Shown: piece by piece, positions 35,009 through 44,209 of the stretch
Position numbering within the stretch: position 1 is the first letter of the stretch
Layout of the letters: each line of letters opens with the position of its first letter
Assembly (NCBI RefSeq): GCF_000018045.1
Contig: NC_009792.1
Location: forward strand, 2,046,001-2,110,000
Origin: Citrobacter koseri ATCC BAA-895
GTDB taxonomy: Bacteria; Pseudomonadota; Gammaproteobacteria; Enterobacterales; Enterobacteriaceae
DNA length: 64,000 nt
Reading direction: 5' to 3'
Made by a program: the position numbers and the translations under genes
Notes under the pieces: model-generated
Databases searched by the model: none
The model's input: only the letters and a program-made list of their open reading frames with translations
Told to the model about the DNA's origin: nothing

Positions 35009-35026
35009 ATTGCATATAAATTCATT
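35009..35026 (+). promoter_or_regulatory. Candidate ARG box upstream of artJ
   Basis: ATTGCATATAAATTCATT matches the 18-bp ArgR consensus (wnTGAATwwwwATTCAnw) at nearly all informative positions, with C for A in the left arm. It lies about 70 bp before the artJ start. E. coli artJ is strongly ArgR-repressed. A weaker partner box may precede it at about 34988-35005. Confidence 0.55.
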
Positions 35027-35095
35027 AAATGGCATTGTAAACCCATGCCGCAGACACGGTGAATAATCATAAGATTGACAGACGGGAGTTCCACC

Positions 35096-35827
35096 ATGAA
35101 AAAGTTAGTTCTGGCCGCATTACTCGCTACTTTCGCCGCTGGCGCCTCAGCTGCCGATAAAATCAATTTCGGCGTTTCCGCCACTTACCCGCCGTTCGAA
35201 TCACTGGATGCGAGCAATAAAATCGTCGGTTTCGATATCGATCTGGCGACTGCGTTATGCAAACAAATGCAGGCCGACTGTACTTTTACCAACCACGCGT
35301 TTGACAGCCTGATCCCGGCGCTGAAATTCAAAAAATATGACGCGGTTATCTCTGGTATGGATATTACCCCTGAGCGTAGCAAACAGGTGACGTTCACCAG
35401 CCCTTACTATGCCAACTCCGCGCTGGTGATTGCGAAAAAAGACAGCTATAAAACCTTTGCCGACCTGAAAGGAAAACGTATCGGCATGGAAAACGGCACC
35501 ACGCACCAGAAATACCTGCAAGATAAGCATCCTGAAGTGAAAACCGTGGCTTATGACAGCTACCAGAATGCGATTATCGACCTGAAAAATGGCCGCATTG
35601 ATGGCGTATTCGGCGATACCGCCGTGGTGAATGAGTGGCTGAAAACCAATCCGCAACTGGGCGCGGCAACAGAAAAAGTGACCGATCCGCAATACTTCGG
35701 CACCGGCCTTGGCATCGCTGTGCGCCCGGATAATAAAGCGCTGCTGGAAAAACTGAACACCGCGCTGGCGGCAATCAAAGCTGATGGCACTTATCAGAAA
35801 ATCAGCGATCAGTGGTTCCCGCAGTAA
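35096..35827 (+). CDS. artJ: Periplasmic arginine-binding protein ArtJ
   Basis: 243-residue high-affinity L-arginine-binding protein that feeds ArtQM-P. The signal peptide is cut near ASA|ADKINFG. The fold motifs FGVSATYPPFESLD and NGRIDGVFGDTAVVNEWL parallel ArtI. GGGAG lies 7 nt before the ATG at 35096; an upstream in-frame ATG at 35075 would add seven residues ahead of the signal peptide and is rejected. Confidence 0.97.
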   Translation: MKKLVLAALLATFAAGASAADKINFGVSATYPPFESLDASNKIVGFDIDLATALCKQMQADCTFTNHAFDSLIPALKFKKYDAVISGMDITPERSKQVTFTSPYYANSALVIAKKDSYKTFADLKGKRIGMENGTTHQKYLQDKHPEVKTVAYDSYQNAIIDLKNGRIDGVFGDTAVVNEWLKTNPQLGAATEKVTDPQYFGTGLGIAVRPDNKALLEKLNTALAAIKADGTYQKISDQWFPQ

Positions 35828-35833
35828 TCTTCC

Positions 35834-35862
35834 TTGCCGGATGGCGCTGCGCCATCCGGCAA
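35834..35862. repeat. REP palindrome after artJ
   Basis: A perfect inverted repeat (TTGCCGGATGGCGC and its complement, 1-nt centre) just past the artJ stop and just before the stop of the converging sensor kinase gene. It can act as a hairpin for both transcripts. Confidence 0.8.
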
Positions 35863-35864
35863 TT

Positions 35865-37334
35865 CTATAAGGGCACAAAGAACCTAAACCGCGCGCCACT
35901 CACCGAATCCATCAGCCTGATCCCACCGCCGTGCAGTTCCAGCATCCGTCTTACAATCAGCAGCCCTAACCCTCCGCGATCTTCCCGCGACGCCTGATGC
36001 CCCAGCACCGATGGTCGCTGGAACAGTTGTTCACGCAACGCTTCGTCGATACCTGGCCCGCTGTCGCTGACCTCTACCTGTAGCTGCGCCTCCTCCTGCC
36101 ATACCTTCAGCCGGATAGTGCTCCCCTGCGGCGAATGGCGCACGGCGTTATCCAGCAGATTCGTCACTACCCGCTCTATCATTGAGACGTCAGCATTGAT
36201 AAGCGGCAGGGAATGCGGCATATCGACCTGCAAATGCAACTGCCGGGTCTCTATTGTCAGATCGAATTTTTGCGCCACATCCTGAATCAGCTCACCAATA
36301 GCAAAGCGCTCCAGTTGCGGTTTAATGCTGCCATGCTCAAGCCGCGCCAGCTCGAAAAGCTGCTGCGACAGGTGCCGCACCTTGTGCCCCTGACGCAGCG
36401 CAGTGGCGAGATATTGCTGCGTTTCCTGCGGCGTCAGCGTAGCGGATTTAAGCGATAACGTTTCCAGGTAGCCCAGCAATGACGTCAGCGGCGTGCGTAA
36501 GTCATGCGAGATATTGGCGATAAACTCCCGGCGCTGCCGGTCGCTGTCGGCCAGTTGATCCCACTGACCGGCGATTTTGCGCGCCAGCTCGATAAAAGTA
36601 TTGCGCAGCACCGCAACTTCATCACTCACCGTGGTCTCCGGCTGCTGTGCCGCCAGCTGTTTGATGGCGGTAATGCTGTCCTGCTCCAGCCCGGCAACGT
36701 CCATCGTCAGGCGTTTTACCGGGCGCGTCACCCAGTACCAGATCAGTAACCCCGCCAGCAGGCCGAACAGCGCCACCCATAGCAGGGACCACAACACCGT
36801 ACTCCAGAGTGCTTTATGCCAGGCCATTTCTGCCAGCGCATTTGACTCTTCGCCTTGCAGGATGATGTACAAATAGCCTTTAAGCTCACCATCCTGACGT
36901 AAAGGGGTAACGCTGAAAACCTTCTGACTCTGACTACGCGGATCGTCGCCATAGACGGGCATCGCTGCGCCGCTGAGAAAGGTTTGCAATGGACTAATAT
37001 CGATCTTTTGCCGCTGGATATGGCCCGGCGGCGCGGCATCGGCCAGCAGTTCGCCGTCAGAAGAGACGACATACAGCTCAACGCTCGGGTTAAAGGTCAT
37101 CAGGCGGTCAAACAGCGGCTTCAGCACGCTGCGGTCAACCCTGCCCTGCGCATCCAGAATGGGTTCACGCTGCACAATCTGTTGCGCCAGCCCGCCGGCC
37201 AGCCGCTGCACCATCGCGTTGCCGTACTGCATGCTGCTGTAGAGTTGCACCGCGCAGGCAACGGTGGCGCAGAGCATCAGCAGCAGAATGAACAGCAGCG
37301 TCAGCCGCTGACTCAGGCTAAAGCGCCGTATCAT
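35865..37334 (-). CDS. Two-component sensor histidine kinase (EnvZ/BaeS type)
   Basis: 489-residue inner-membrane sensor kinase. Helices lie at about 11-32 and 177-202, enclosing a ~145-residue periplasmic sensor domain, followed by HAMP (~203-258). The H box is FIANISHDLRTPLTSLLGYL with His277, the N box has Asn396 in NLLDNAVRHS, and the G boxes are DSGPGI (424-429) and GGLGLLI (454-460). All catalytic residues are intact. The start overlaps the regulator gene by 17 bp. The signal is unknown. K-12 has nothing between artJ and rlmC, so this pair is accessory. Confidence 0.93.
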   Translation of the reverse strand: MIRRFSLSQRLTLLFILLLMLCATVACAVQLYSSMQYGNAMVQRLAGGLAQQIVQREPILDAQGRVDRSVLKPLFDRLMTFNPSVELYVVSSDGELLADAAPPGHIQRQKIDISPLQTFLSGAAMPVYGDDPRSQSQKVFSVTPLRQDGELKGYLYIILQGEESNALAEMAWHKALWSTVLWSLLWVALFGLLAGLLIWYWVTRPVKRLTMDVAGLEQDSITAIKQLAAQQPETTVSDEVAVLRNTFIELARKIAGQWDQLADSDRQRREFIANISHDLRTPLTSLLGYLETLSLKSATLTPQETQQYLATALRQGHKVRHLSQQLFELARLEHGSIKPQLERFAIGELIQDVAQKFDLTIETRQLHLQVDMPHSLPLINADVSMIERVVTNLLDNAVRHSPQGSTIRLKVWQEEAQLQVEVSDSGPGIDEALREQLFQRPSVLGHQASREDRGGLGLLIVRRMLELHGGGIRLMDSVSGARFRFFVPL

Positions 37335-38025
37335 GGTTCAGCTCCGCAAATTTGTAACCTTTGCCCCAGACGGTACGAATAATCTCCGGTTCAGCGGCAT
37401 CTTTTTCAATCTTGATACGCAGGCGATTAATGTGGGTGTTGACGGTGTGCTCATACCCTTCGTGCTGATAGCCCCAGACCTGTTCCAGCAGCGCCAGACG
37501 CGAAAAGACTTCGCCTGGATGACGGGCAAAGAAGTACAGTAGCTCAAATTCACGCGGCGTGAGGTCCACATCCTGACCGTGCAGGCGCACCGTACGCGCC
37601 AGCGGATCAAGCGTCAGGCCATGAGCCTGAATATGCCCGGCAGTCTGTGCCTGCCCCATAGCCTGCTGACGGCGAAACAGCGCTTTGATGCGCGCGATCA
37701 GCTCCTGCACCGAGAAGGGTTTTGCCAGGTAATCATCTGCCCCGGTTTCCAGCCCGGTAATGCGGTCCGTTTCGCTGCTGCGGGCGCTGATGATAATCAC
37801 CGGCAGGTAGCGGGTCATCTGACGGATGCGACGACAAATTTCCAGACCGTCAACGTTGGGGAGCATCAGGTCGAGGATCACGGCATCCCAGGGTTGGGTT
37901 TCAAGGCACTGTAACGCCTTGCCCCCATCCGGTTGGTGAGTAATGGCGTAGCCTTCGTCTTCTAAATTGAGGCGCAGGAGCGCCGCGATGTCGTGGTCAT
38001 CTTCCACCAGCAGGATCTGCTTCAT
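37318..38025 (-). CDS. OmpR-family response regulator
   Basis: 235-residue response regulator. The receiver domain has the acidic pair Asp9/Asp10, phospho-acceptor Asp52 in LDLMLPNVDG, the switch Ser80 and Lys102. The C-terminal winged helix (~135-228, VDLTPREFELLYFFARHPGEVFSR begins it) is of OmpR type. It is translated ahead of its partner kinase with a 17-bp overlap. The target genes are unknown. It may be cotranscribed with rlmC (133 bp upstream, same strand) or have its own promoter. Confidence 0.93.
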   Translation of the reverse strand: MKQILLVEDDHDIAALLRLNLEDEGYAITHQPDGGKALQCLETQPWDAVILDLMLPNVDGLEICRRIRQMTRYLPVIIISARSSETDRITGLETGADDYLAKPFSVQELIARIKALFRRQQAMGQAQTAGHIQAHGLTLDPLARTVRLHGQDVDLTPREFELLYFFARHPGEVFSRLALLEQVWGYQHEGYEHTVNTHINRLRIKIEKDAAEPEIIRTVWGKGYKFAELNHDTAL

Positions 38026-38118
38026 GGGTAAGCCTTCATTCTCTCAATGCCAATGACTTAAGCTTACCCGATTTCACAGGGGGGAAGAGTTCACATTTTG
38101 TTGAACTTTGTGCGGACG

Positions 38119-38153
38119 TTGCGCCAGGCGGCGGCTTCGCTTTACCTGGCCTA
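38119..38153. repeat. REP-like palindrome between rlmC and the two-component genes
   Basis: GCCAGGCGGCGGCTTCGCTT and TACCTGGCC form an imperfect REP-like hairpin just after the rlmC stop. The conservation is weaker than in the other REP units of the window. Confidence 0.45.
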
Positions 38154-38157
38154 CCGG

Positions 38158-39288
38158 TCAGCGTGTTTTGGTCAACAGCGTTAACACTTCATAATGCGCG
38201 GTATGCGGGAACATATCGAAAAGCTGAACACGCTCAATACGGTAGCCCGGCAAGTTGGCAATGTCCTTTGCCATCGTCTGCGCGTTGCAGCTGGAGTAGA
38301 TGATGTATTCCGGCGCCATCTGGCTAAGATAGTCACACAGGGCTTTTCCAATGCCACGACGCGGCGGGTTCACCAGCACCAGTTCCGGCACCTCTCCTTG
38401 CCCGGTCGCGAATTGCGTAGAATCCAGCGCCTGAAAATGAAGATTCGTCAGCCCCAGTTCTGCGGCGGATTGCTTCGCGCAGGCGATTGCCTCTGGTGCG
38501 ATCTCAATGCCCGTCAACGTCATCTCCGGGGTGGCGCAGTGCAAACCAAATCCCCCGACGCCGCAAAACAGATCCCACATGTGATGAACAGGCAGCTGAC
38601 GCACCCAGTCACGCGCTGTCGCATACAGATGGCTCGCAACGACCGGGTTGGTCTGGAAAAAGCTCTGCGGACGGATCCACAGCGGCACATCGTTAAAACG
38701 TTCTGCCAGCGCCTGCTGCTCCGTCAGGAAGATCTCCGTTTCCCCTTCCATAATCGCCATGTGTACCGGTTGAATATTCGCGGTAATAACCTTCAGCTGC
38801 GGTAACTGCGCCTGTAGCCACGGCAGCGCCGCGCGCAGCTGCGCCAGTTTGGTTTCTGAGCGCAGCACGAACCGCAGCATCATGCCGCCATCGAACTGAC
38901 TTTCCGTCAGCAGGATGTATTTCAGCTCGCCGCGTTTGCGCGCCACGTTGTAAGGCGTTAACCCGGCACGGGCGATGAACGGCTTCAGCGTGGCGAAAAC
39001 GGGAGCAAACGTGTCGGGATAGAGCGGACAGTCGCTCAAATCCTCCGGGGTGCCGTCGCGATGCAACATGCCTAACAGCGGCTTTTCCACGCTGCCGCTG
39101 ACCACCATTTTGGCTTTATTACGAAAGGCCTGTTCCGGGCCGCTGACCGGCGCGCACCACTGTTCAACCGAAAAATCGGCAAGCAGCCCCTTCAGATCGG
39201 CGGTTTTGGCGGAGAGTTGATCGCGGATCGGCTGGACTATCCACTGACAGGATCGACAGCGACCGGCGTCGTAGAGTGCGCACTGCAT
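38158..39288 (-). CDS. rlmC: 23S rRNA (uracil(747)-C(5))-methyltransferase RlmC
   Basis: 376-residue SAM-dependent methyltransferase (formerly RumB) that makes m5U747 in 23S rRNA. The N-terminal Cys3, Cys12 and Cys15 with a later Cys in DCPLYP bind a 4Fe-4S cluster. The SAM motif is DLFCGVGGFGLH, and the catalytic cysteine sits in IYSSCNAQTM. Length matches E. coli within one residue. It is transcribed leftward; ybjO lies upstream. Confidence 0.97.
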   Translation of the reverse strand: MQCALYDAGRCRSCQWIVQPIRDQLSAKTADLKGLLADFSVEQWCAPVSGPEQAFRNKAKMVVSGSVEKPLLGMLHRDGTPEDLSDCPLYPDTFAPVFATLKPFIARAGLTPYNVARKRGELKYILLTESQFDGGMMLRFVLRSETKLAQLRAALPWLQAQLPQLKVITANIQPVHMAIMEGETEIFLTEQQALAERFNDVPLWIRPQSFFQTNPVVASHLYATARDWVRQLPVHHMWDLFCGVGGFGLHCATPEMTLTGIEIAPEAIACAKQSAAELGLTNLHFQALDSTQFATGQGEVPELVLVNPPRRGIGKALCDYLSQMAPEYIIYSSCNAQTMAKDIANLPGYRIERVQLFDMFPHTAHYEVLTLLTKTR

Positions 39289-39328
39289 ACAAAGACCTTC
39301 ATATTACCAGGGGCGAGGATTATACACG

Positions 39329-39817
39329 TTATTGCAAACGGAAGAACCGCCTGCTGCCCGCAGGGATAAAGAGCAGCATCAGAACCAGCATGTCCGGCAA
39401 TTTCTGCATCACCAGTGTGCGCAAAATTTCGCGTTTCGACTCCCCGGCAATACTGAACAGCTCCGGGTAGCCATAGCCCAGCGACGCCGCCCACAGATAA
39501 CCTGTGGCAATAACCTGCGTGAGCAGGTACACCCAGCGCGCCCAGTTGCGCCCTTTCACCAGCGAAAACGCGCAATATATTTCAGTAAAGACCAGCGCCA
39601 GGCTGCCTAAAAACACCAGCGTCAGATTCCAGGTTTGCACGCTGCGATGAATAAACTCCCCCATTCCCCGCATGCCGAGCGTGTTAAAAATCATCAGCAA
39701 ATCGAGGCAGCGGATCAAAATAATCGCGAGCGCCGCCACCTGCACCAGCGTGGGTACATTTAAACGGGCATGTGATGAGGATGATTTCTTAAAAAATCCC
39801 AACGAATCGTCTTCCAT
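39329..39817 (-). CDS. ybjO: Inner-membrane protein YbjO
   Basis: 162-residue membrane protein with about four hydrophobic helices, same length as E. coli YbjO (MEDDSLGFFKKSSSSHARLN start). Function unknown. A GTG at 39841 would add eight residues lying inside a hairpin; the ATG at 39817 is preferred by homology although its SD is weak. It lies downstream of potI on the same strand. Confidence 0.93.
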   Translation of the reverse strand: MEDDSLGFFKKSSSSHARLNVPTLVQVAALAIILIRCLDLLMIFNTLGMRGMGEFIHRSVQTWNLTLVFLGSLALVFTEIYCAFSLVKGRNWARWVYLLTQVIATGYLWAASLGYGYPELFSIAGESKREILRTLVMQKLPDMLVLMLLFIPAGSRRFFRLQ

Positions 39818-39818
39818 G

Positions 39819-39848
39819 AAAACGTTACCGCGTTTGCCCACGGTAACG
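39819..39848 (-). terminator. Terminator-like hairpin between potI and ybjO
   Basis: CGTTACCG and CGGTAACG (39823-39830 with 39841-39848) form an 8-bp stem. On the minus strand it is followed by TTTTC and then directly by the ybjO ATG at 39817. It could end the pot operon or control ybjO translation. Confidence 0.45.
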
Positions 39849-39877
39849 TGTTGCCAGGTTGGCAGATTTTAGTTTCT

Positions 39878-40723
39878 TCAGCCGCGTCTTGCACGTTGGA
39901 TATCACGCATTCGCTGCTTTTCTGCGCGCGCCATCAGATACCAGGCGATAAAACCGACAATGCCTACCACGCCGAGGATAAGGGTCGCCAGCGCGTTAAT
40001 CTCCGGGTTAACCCCCATACGCACGCTGGAGAAGACCAGCATCGGCAATGTCGTCGCCCCCGGGCCAGAGACAAAACTGGCGATCACCAGATCGTCCAGC
40101 GACAGCGTGAAAGCCAGCAGCCATCCAGAGATCACCGCAGGCATGATCATCGGCAGCGTAATCACAAAGAACACTTTTAACGGCGTCGCGCCAAGATCCA
40201 TCGCCGCCTCTTCAATCGAGCGATCCAGTTCGCGCAGACGCGATGAAATAACCACCGCCACATAGGCCGTACAGAAGGTAACGTGCGCCAGCCAGATTGT
40301 CAGCATTCCGCGATCTGCGGGCCAGCCGATAGCATGGGCCAGGGCCACAAACAGCAGCAACAGCGACAGCCCGGTAATCACATCCGGCATAACCAGCGGC
40401 GCGGTGATCATAAACGCAAAGCCATTCGCTCCACGAAAACGGCCAAAACGCACCATTACCACGGCGGCAATCGTCCCCAGAATAGCCGCCATTGTCGCGG
40501 CACAAGCGGCAATCGTGAGGCTCAGGCCGACGGCGCTTATCATCGCGCTATCCCGGAACAGCTCGCCATACCAGCGCGTAGACCATCCCGCCCAGACGGT
40601 CACCAGCTTCGAGCTGTTAAACGAATAGATGACCAGCATCAGCATCGGCGCATACAGGAAGGTAAACCCGAGCACCAGAATAACAATTCGCCAGGGCGAA
40701 CGAACCACCGGTAAAGTATTCAT
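39878..40723 (-). CDS. potI: Putrescine ABC transporter permease PotI
   Basis: 281-residue inner-membrane permease of the PotFGHI putrescine importer, with six predicted helices. The EAA-type loop EEAAMDLGATPLKVFFVITL contacts PotG. It matches E. coli PotI in length. The start overlaps the potH stop by 4 bp. Confidence 0.97.
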   Translation of the reverse strand: MNTLPVVRSPWRIVILVLGFTFLYAPMLMLVIYSFNSSKLVTVWAGWSTRWYGELFRDSAMISAVGLSLTIAACAATMAAILGTIAAVVMVRFGRFRGANGFAFMITAPLVMPDVITGLSLLLLFVALAHAIGWPADRGMLTIWLAHVTFCTAYVAVVISSRLRELDRSIEEAAMDLGATPLKVFFVITLPMIMPAVISGWLLAFTLSLDDLVIASFVSGPGATTLPMLVFSSVRMGVNPEINALATLILGVVGIVGFIAWYLMARAEKQRMRDIQRARRG

Positions 40724-41673
40724 CCGAGTTCCCCCTCGCTTTTTTGCTGATGCTTATGGAACCAGATAATCGGTACAATCAGTAGTAATAACATGATGAT
40801 AGCCACCGCAGAGGCCACCGGCCAGTCGCGGTTGTTGAAGAACTCCTGCCACAGTACGCGGCCGATCATAATGCTGTCTGGCCCGCCGAGCAGTTCCGGG
40901 ATCACAAATTCCCCCACCGCCGGAATAAACACCAGCATCGATCCGGCAATTATTCCCCCTTTCGTTAACGGCACAATGACGCTAAAGAAGGTTTTCAGCG
41001 GACGCGCGCCCAGATCCAGCGAGGCCTCCACCAGCGAATAGTCAATGCGCGTCAGCGCGATATAAATCGGCAGCACCATAAACGGCAGATAGGCGTAGAC
41101 AATACCGATATACACCGCCAGATTGGTATGCAAAATCGTCAGGGGATGATCGATAACCCCCAGCCACATCAGGAAGTTGTTCAGCACGCCGTTATTTTTC
41201 AGAATCCCCATCCAGGCGTAAACGCGGATCAAAAACGAGGTCCAGGACGGCAGGATCACCAGCAACAGCAGAATATTACGCGTTGACGGCCTGCTGTGCG
41301 CCACCGCCCAGGCCAGCGGATACCCCAGCAGCAAACAGCAGAGAGTCGAAACGCCCGCCACCTGCAAAGACTGCAAATAGGCGTCAAAATAGAGCGGATC
41401 GTCCGTCAGTTGCAGGAAGTTTCCCAGGTTGAGGGTCAGGGATAGCTGCCCGTCGGCCCACGCCATCAGATCGGTATAGGGCGGGATCGCCCGCGCCATC
41501 TCCGCCAGGCTGATTTTAAACACGATCAGAAACGGCAGCAGGAAAAGCAGGATCAGCCAAAGGTACGGCACCGCGATGACCAGCTTACGCCCATGCTTCA
41601 TTTGCATCCGCGCCAGCCACAGCGTCAGGCCGCCGGGCTTTTTATCGCGAGCCGGAGGTTCAAGTGTACTCAT
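40720..41673 (-). CDS. potH: Putrescine ABC transporter permease PotH
   Basis: 317-residue permease forming the channel with PotI. A cytoplasmic N-terminal extension (~30 residues) precedes six helices; the EAA loop is VEASLDLGARPLKTFFSVIV. It matches E. coli PotH. It lies 9 bp after potG and overlaps potI. Confidence 0.97.
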   Translation of the reverse strand: MSTLEPPARDKKPGGLTLWLARMQMKHGRKLVIAVPYLWLILLFLLPFLIVFKISLAEMARAIPPYTDLMAWADGQLSLTLNLGNFLQLTDDPLYFDAYLQSLQVAGVSTLCCLLLGYPLAWAVAHSRPSTRNILLLLVILPSWTSFLIRVYAWMGILKNNGVLNNFLMWLGVIDHPLTILHTNLAVYIGIVYAYLPFMVLPIYIALTRIDYSLVEASLDLGARPLKTFFSVIVPLTKGGIIAGSMLVFIPAVGEFVIPELLGGPDSIMIGRVLWQEFFNNRDWPVASAVAIIMLLLLIVPIIWFHKHQQKSEGELG

Positions 41674-41682
41674 TTTCGCTCC

Positions 41683-42816
41683 TTAAACCGTCAACACCAC
41701 GCAGCTGTCCGCATCCCAACATAAACGCACTTCATCGCCCCAGGTCGGCAACCCTTTGCGATAGCGATGCGCGTTCTGTAGCTGAGCGCTCAACATCTGG
41801 CCGCTTTTCAACCGCACATGATAGATCGACAAATCGCCGAGGTAGGCGATATGCACCACTTCACCCACGGCAAAGTTGTAACCGTCTTCTGGCGGCGCGT
41901 CGCACAGCATGATTTTTTCCGGGCGCAGCGCGACATACACCGGAACGTTATCGACAACGGACGCATCCGCATCCACCTTCAGAGGATGCACCAGCCCCGG
42001 CGAATCAATAACCAGCCCATCATCCTGACGTTCCTTCAGCAAGCCTTCAAAGACATTCACAGAACCGATAAATTCCGCGCTGTAGCGGGTGGTCGGATGT
42101 TCATAAATCTCTTCCGGTTCGCCAATCTGCACGAATTTCCCACGGTTCATGATCGCAATTCGCCCGGCCATCGTCATCGCCTCTTCCTGATCGTGCGTCA
42201 CCATCACGCAGGTCGCGCCAACGCGCTCAAGAATATCGACGACTTCCAGCTGCATCCGGTCGCGCAGCTTTTTATCCAGCGCGCCCATCGGTTCGTCGAG
42301 CAGCAACAGCTTCGGGCGTTTCGCCAGGCTACGCGCCAGCGCCACACGCTGACGCTGGCCGCCGGAAAGCTGATGAGGCTTACGTTTAGCGAACTCCTGC
42401 ATATGCACCAGCCCCAGCATTTCGTTCACGCGCGCGGTGATTTCCGCCTTCGACAGCTTGTCCTGCTTTAGCCCAAACGCAATGTTCTGTTCCACCGTCA
42501 TATGGGGGAACAGCGCATAAGACTGAAACATCATATTGATAGGGCGCAGATAAGGCGGGACATGCGCCAGATCGACGCCATCGAGCATGATTTGCCCGGC
42601 GGAGGGTTGTTCAAATCCGGCCAGCATACGCAGCAGCGTGGATTTCCCGCAGCCCGATGCGCCAAGCAGCGCAAATATTTCGCCTTTATAGATGGTGAGG
42701 CTGACATCATCCACGGCGTGTTGACCATCAAATGATTTTGTCAGGTTGCGGATTTCAAGAAGCGGCGTCAGCGCTTTACGGGTTTTCGCCTGTGGGCGGG
42801 GGGTCGCGTCGTTCAC
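41683..42816 (-). CDS. potG: Putrescine ABC transporter ATP-binding protein PotG
   Basis: 377-residue ATPase of the putrescine importer. Walker A is GASGCGKST near residue 52, the signature LSGGQRQR, and Walker B LLLLDEPMGALDKK; a C-terminal TOBE-type regulatory domain (~275-377) follows. Length equals E. coli PotG. It is preceded by a hairpin in the potF-potG gap that may lower its expression relative to PotF. Confidence 0.97.
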   Translation of the reverse strand: MNDATPRPQAKTRKALTPLLEIRNLTKSFDGQHAVDDVSLTIYKGEIFALLGASGCGKSTLLRMLAGFEQPSAGQIMLDGVDLAHVPPYLRPINMMFQSYALFPHMTVEQNIAFGLKQDKLSKAEITARVNEMLGLVHMQEFAKRKPHQLSGGQRQRVALARSLAKRPKLLLLDEPMGALDKKLRDRMQLEVVDILERVGATCVMVTHDQEEAMTMAGRIAIMNRGKFVQIGEPEEIYEHPTTRYSAEFIGSVNVFEGLLKERQDDGLVIDSPGLVHPLKVDADASVVDNVPVYVALRPEKIMLCDAPPEDGYNFAVGEVVHIAYLGDLSIYHVRLKSGQMLSAQLQNAHRYRKGLPTWGDEVRLCWDADSCVVLTV

Positions 42817-42871
42817 GGGGTGCTCTCCGGCATAAACAAAAATCAGTGCAAACGCACCATAAAAGTGCGCA

Positions 42872-42896
42872 TTGCCCGGTAAACCTCACCGGGCAA
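42872..42896 (-). other. Hairpin between potF and potG
   Basis: TTGCCCGGT at 42872-42880 pairs with ACCGGGCAA at 42888-42896 over a 7-nt loop in the 97-bp gap. With no T-run it resembles the stem-loops that protect the mRNA of periplasmic binding proteins and give the first gene higher output than the membrane genes. Confidence 0.6.
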
Positions 42897-42913
42897 CGTT
42901 CTGATACAGCGGC

Positions 42914-44026
42914 TTATTTACCGCTTTTCACCTTCGTCCAGGCACGCGTACGCACACGGTCGATCTTCGGTTCCTGCACTTTCAGCGTGAACATTTTCGC
43001 TCGCACATCCGCAGGCGGATAAATGCCCGGGTTGTCACGCACTTCAGCGCTGACCAGCGCCGTCGCTTCTTTGTTGGCGTTGGCGTAGAACACATGGTCG
43101 GAAATGTGGGCGATCACGTCCGGGCGCAGCAGGTAGTTGAGGAACTGATAAGCCTCTTCTTTGTTTTTCGCATCAGCAGGCATCGCGAACACATCAAAGA
43201 ACGCCATCGCCCCCTCTTTCGGAATGGAGAAGGAGATATTCACGCCGTTTTTCGCTTCTTTCGCGCGGTTAGCCGCCTGCCATACGTCCCCTGCCCAGCC
43301 AATCGCCACGCAGGTATCGCCGTTCGCCAGATCGTTTATGTATTGAGACGAGTGGAAATAACGAATGTTCGGGCGCAGCTTCAGCAGCAGATCGGTCGCA
43401 GGCCCCGTGTAGTCATCCGCTTTGGTACTGTTGGGATCTTTCCCCAGGTAGTTCAGCACGGTCGCGAACACCTCTTCAGGCGCATCAAGGAAGGAGACGC
43501 CGCAGCTTTTAAGTTTTTCCAGATTTTCAGGTTTCAGCACCAGATCCCAGCTATCGACCGGTGCGTCAGCCCCCAGCACCGCTTTGACTTTATCGATGTT
43601 ATAACCGATACCGGTGGTCGCCCACATATACGGCATCGCGTATTTGTTGTCGGGATCGTGCTTCGCTACCAGCTTCAACAGCTCTGGATCGAGGTTTTTC
43701 CAGCCTGGTAATTTGCTTTTATCCAGCGGCTGGAATACACCCGCAGTGAGCTGGCGTTCCAGAAAACTGGCCGACGGGACAACCAGGTCAAAACCGGTGC
43801 TCCCGGCCATGAGTTTCCCTTCCAGTACCTCGTTGGAGTCGAAGACGTCATAGACCACTTTGATACCGGTCTCTTTTTCAAAGTTCGCGACCGTATCCGG
43901 GGCGATATAATCAGACCAGTTATAGATATGCAGTGTTTTTTGTTCAGCGGCGAGCGTGCTGGCAGAGACGGCCATCAGAGCACCCGCAACCAGACCCGAT
44001 AGCCATTTTTTATTTAAGGCGGTCAT
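42914..44026 (-). CDS. potF: Periplasmic putrescine-binding protein PotF
   Basis: 370-residue putrescine-binding protein; the signal peptide is cut after about residue 26 (STLAA|EQKTLHIYNWSDY). The spermidine/putrescine-binding fold, with IYNWSDYIAPDT at the N-terminus, is nearly identical to E. coli PotF. It is the first gene of potFGHI; the promoter should lie within 44027-44165. Confidence 0.98.
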   Translation of the reverse strand: MTALNKKWLSGLVAGALMAVSASTLAAEQKTLHIYNWSDYIAPDTVANFEKETGIKVVYDVFDSNEVLEGKLMAGSTGFDLVVPSASFLERQLTAGVFQPLDKSKLPGWKNLDPELLKLVAKHDPDNKYAMPYMWATTGIGYNIDKVKAVLGADAPVDSWDLVLKPENLEKLKSCGVSFLDAPEEVFATVLNYLGKDPNSTKADDYTGPATDLLLKLRPNIRYFHSSQYINDLANGDTCVAIGWAGDVWQAANRAKEAKNGVNISFSIPKEGAMAFFDVFAMPADAKNKEEAYQFLNYLLRPDVIAHISDHVFYANANKEATALVSAEVRDNPGIYPPADVRAKMFTLKVQEPKIDRVRTRAWTKVKSGK

Positions 44027-44167
44027 AATCTCTTTCCTTCTGAAAGTTCGTTAACAAACGAACCAAAAAAGTTGCATTCTAAGATATGCAAGAAACGTGC
44101 ATATTTTGTCACTCGACACAGTTACAGAAGAGAGGGCTCTCTCCCTGCCGTCATTGCTCGCCATAAA

Positions 44168-44209
44168 TACACAAAATCATTCAGGAGGTTGTCTGAAGGA
44201 TGACGTGTA
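44168..44209. repeat. Short ERIC derivative (ends only)
   Basis: TACACAAAATCATTCA at 44168-44183 is identical to the left end of the ERIC in the artP leader, and TGAAGGATGACGTGTA at 44194-44209 is identical to its right end, with only 10 bp between. It looks like an internally deleted copy of that same variant, 140 bp upstream of potF. Confidence 0.75.
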
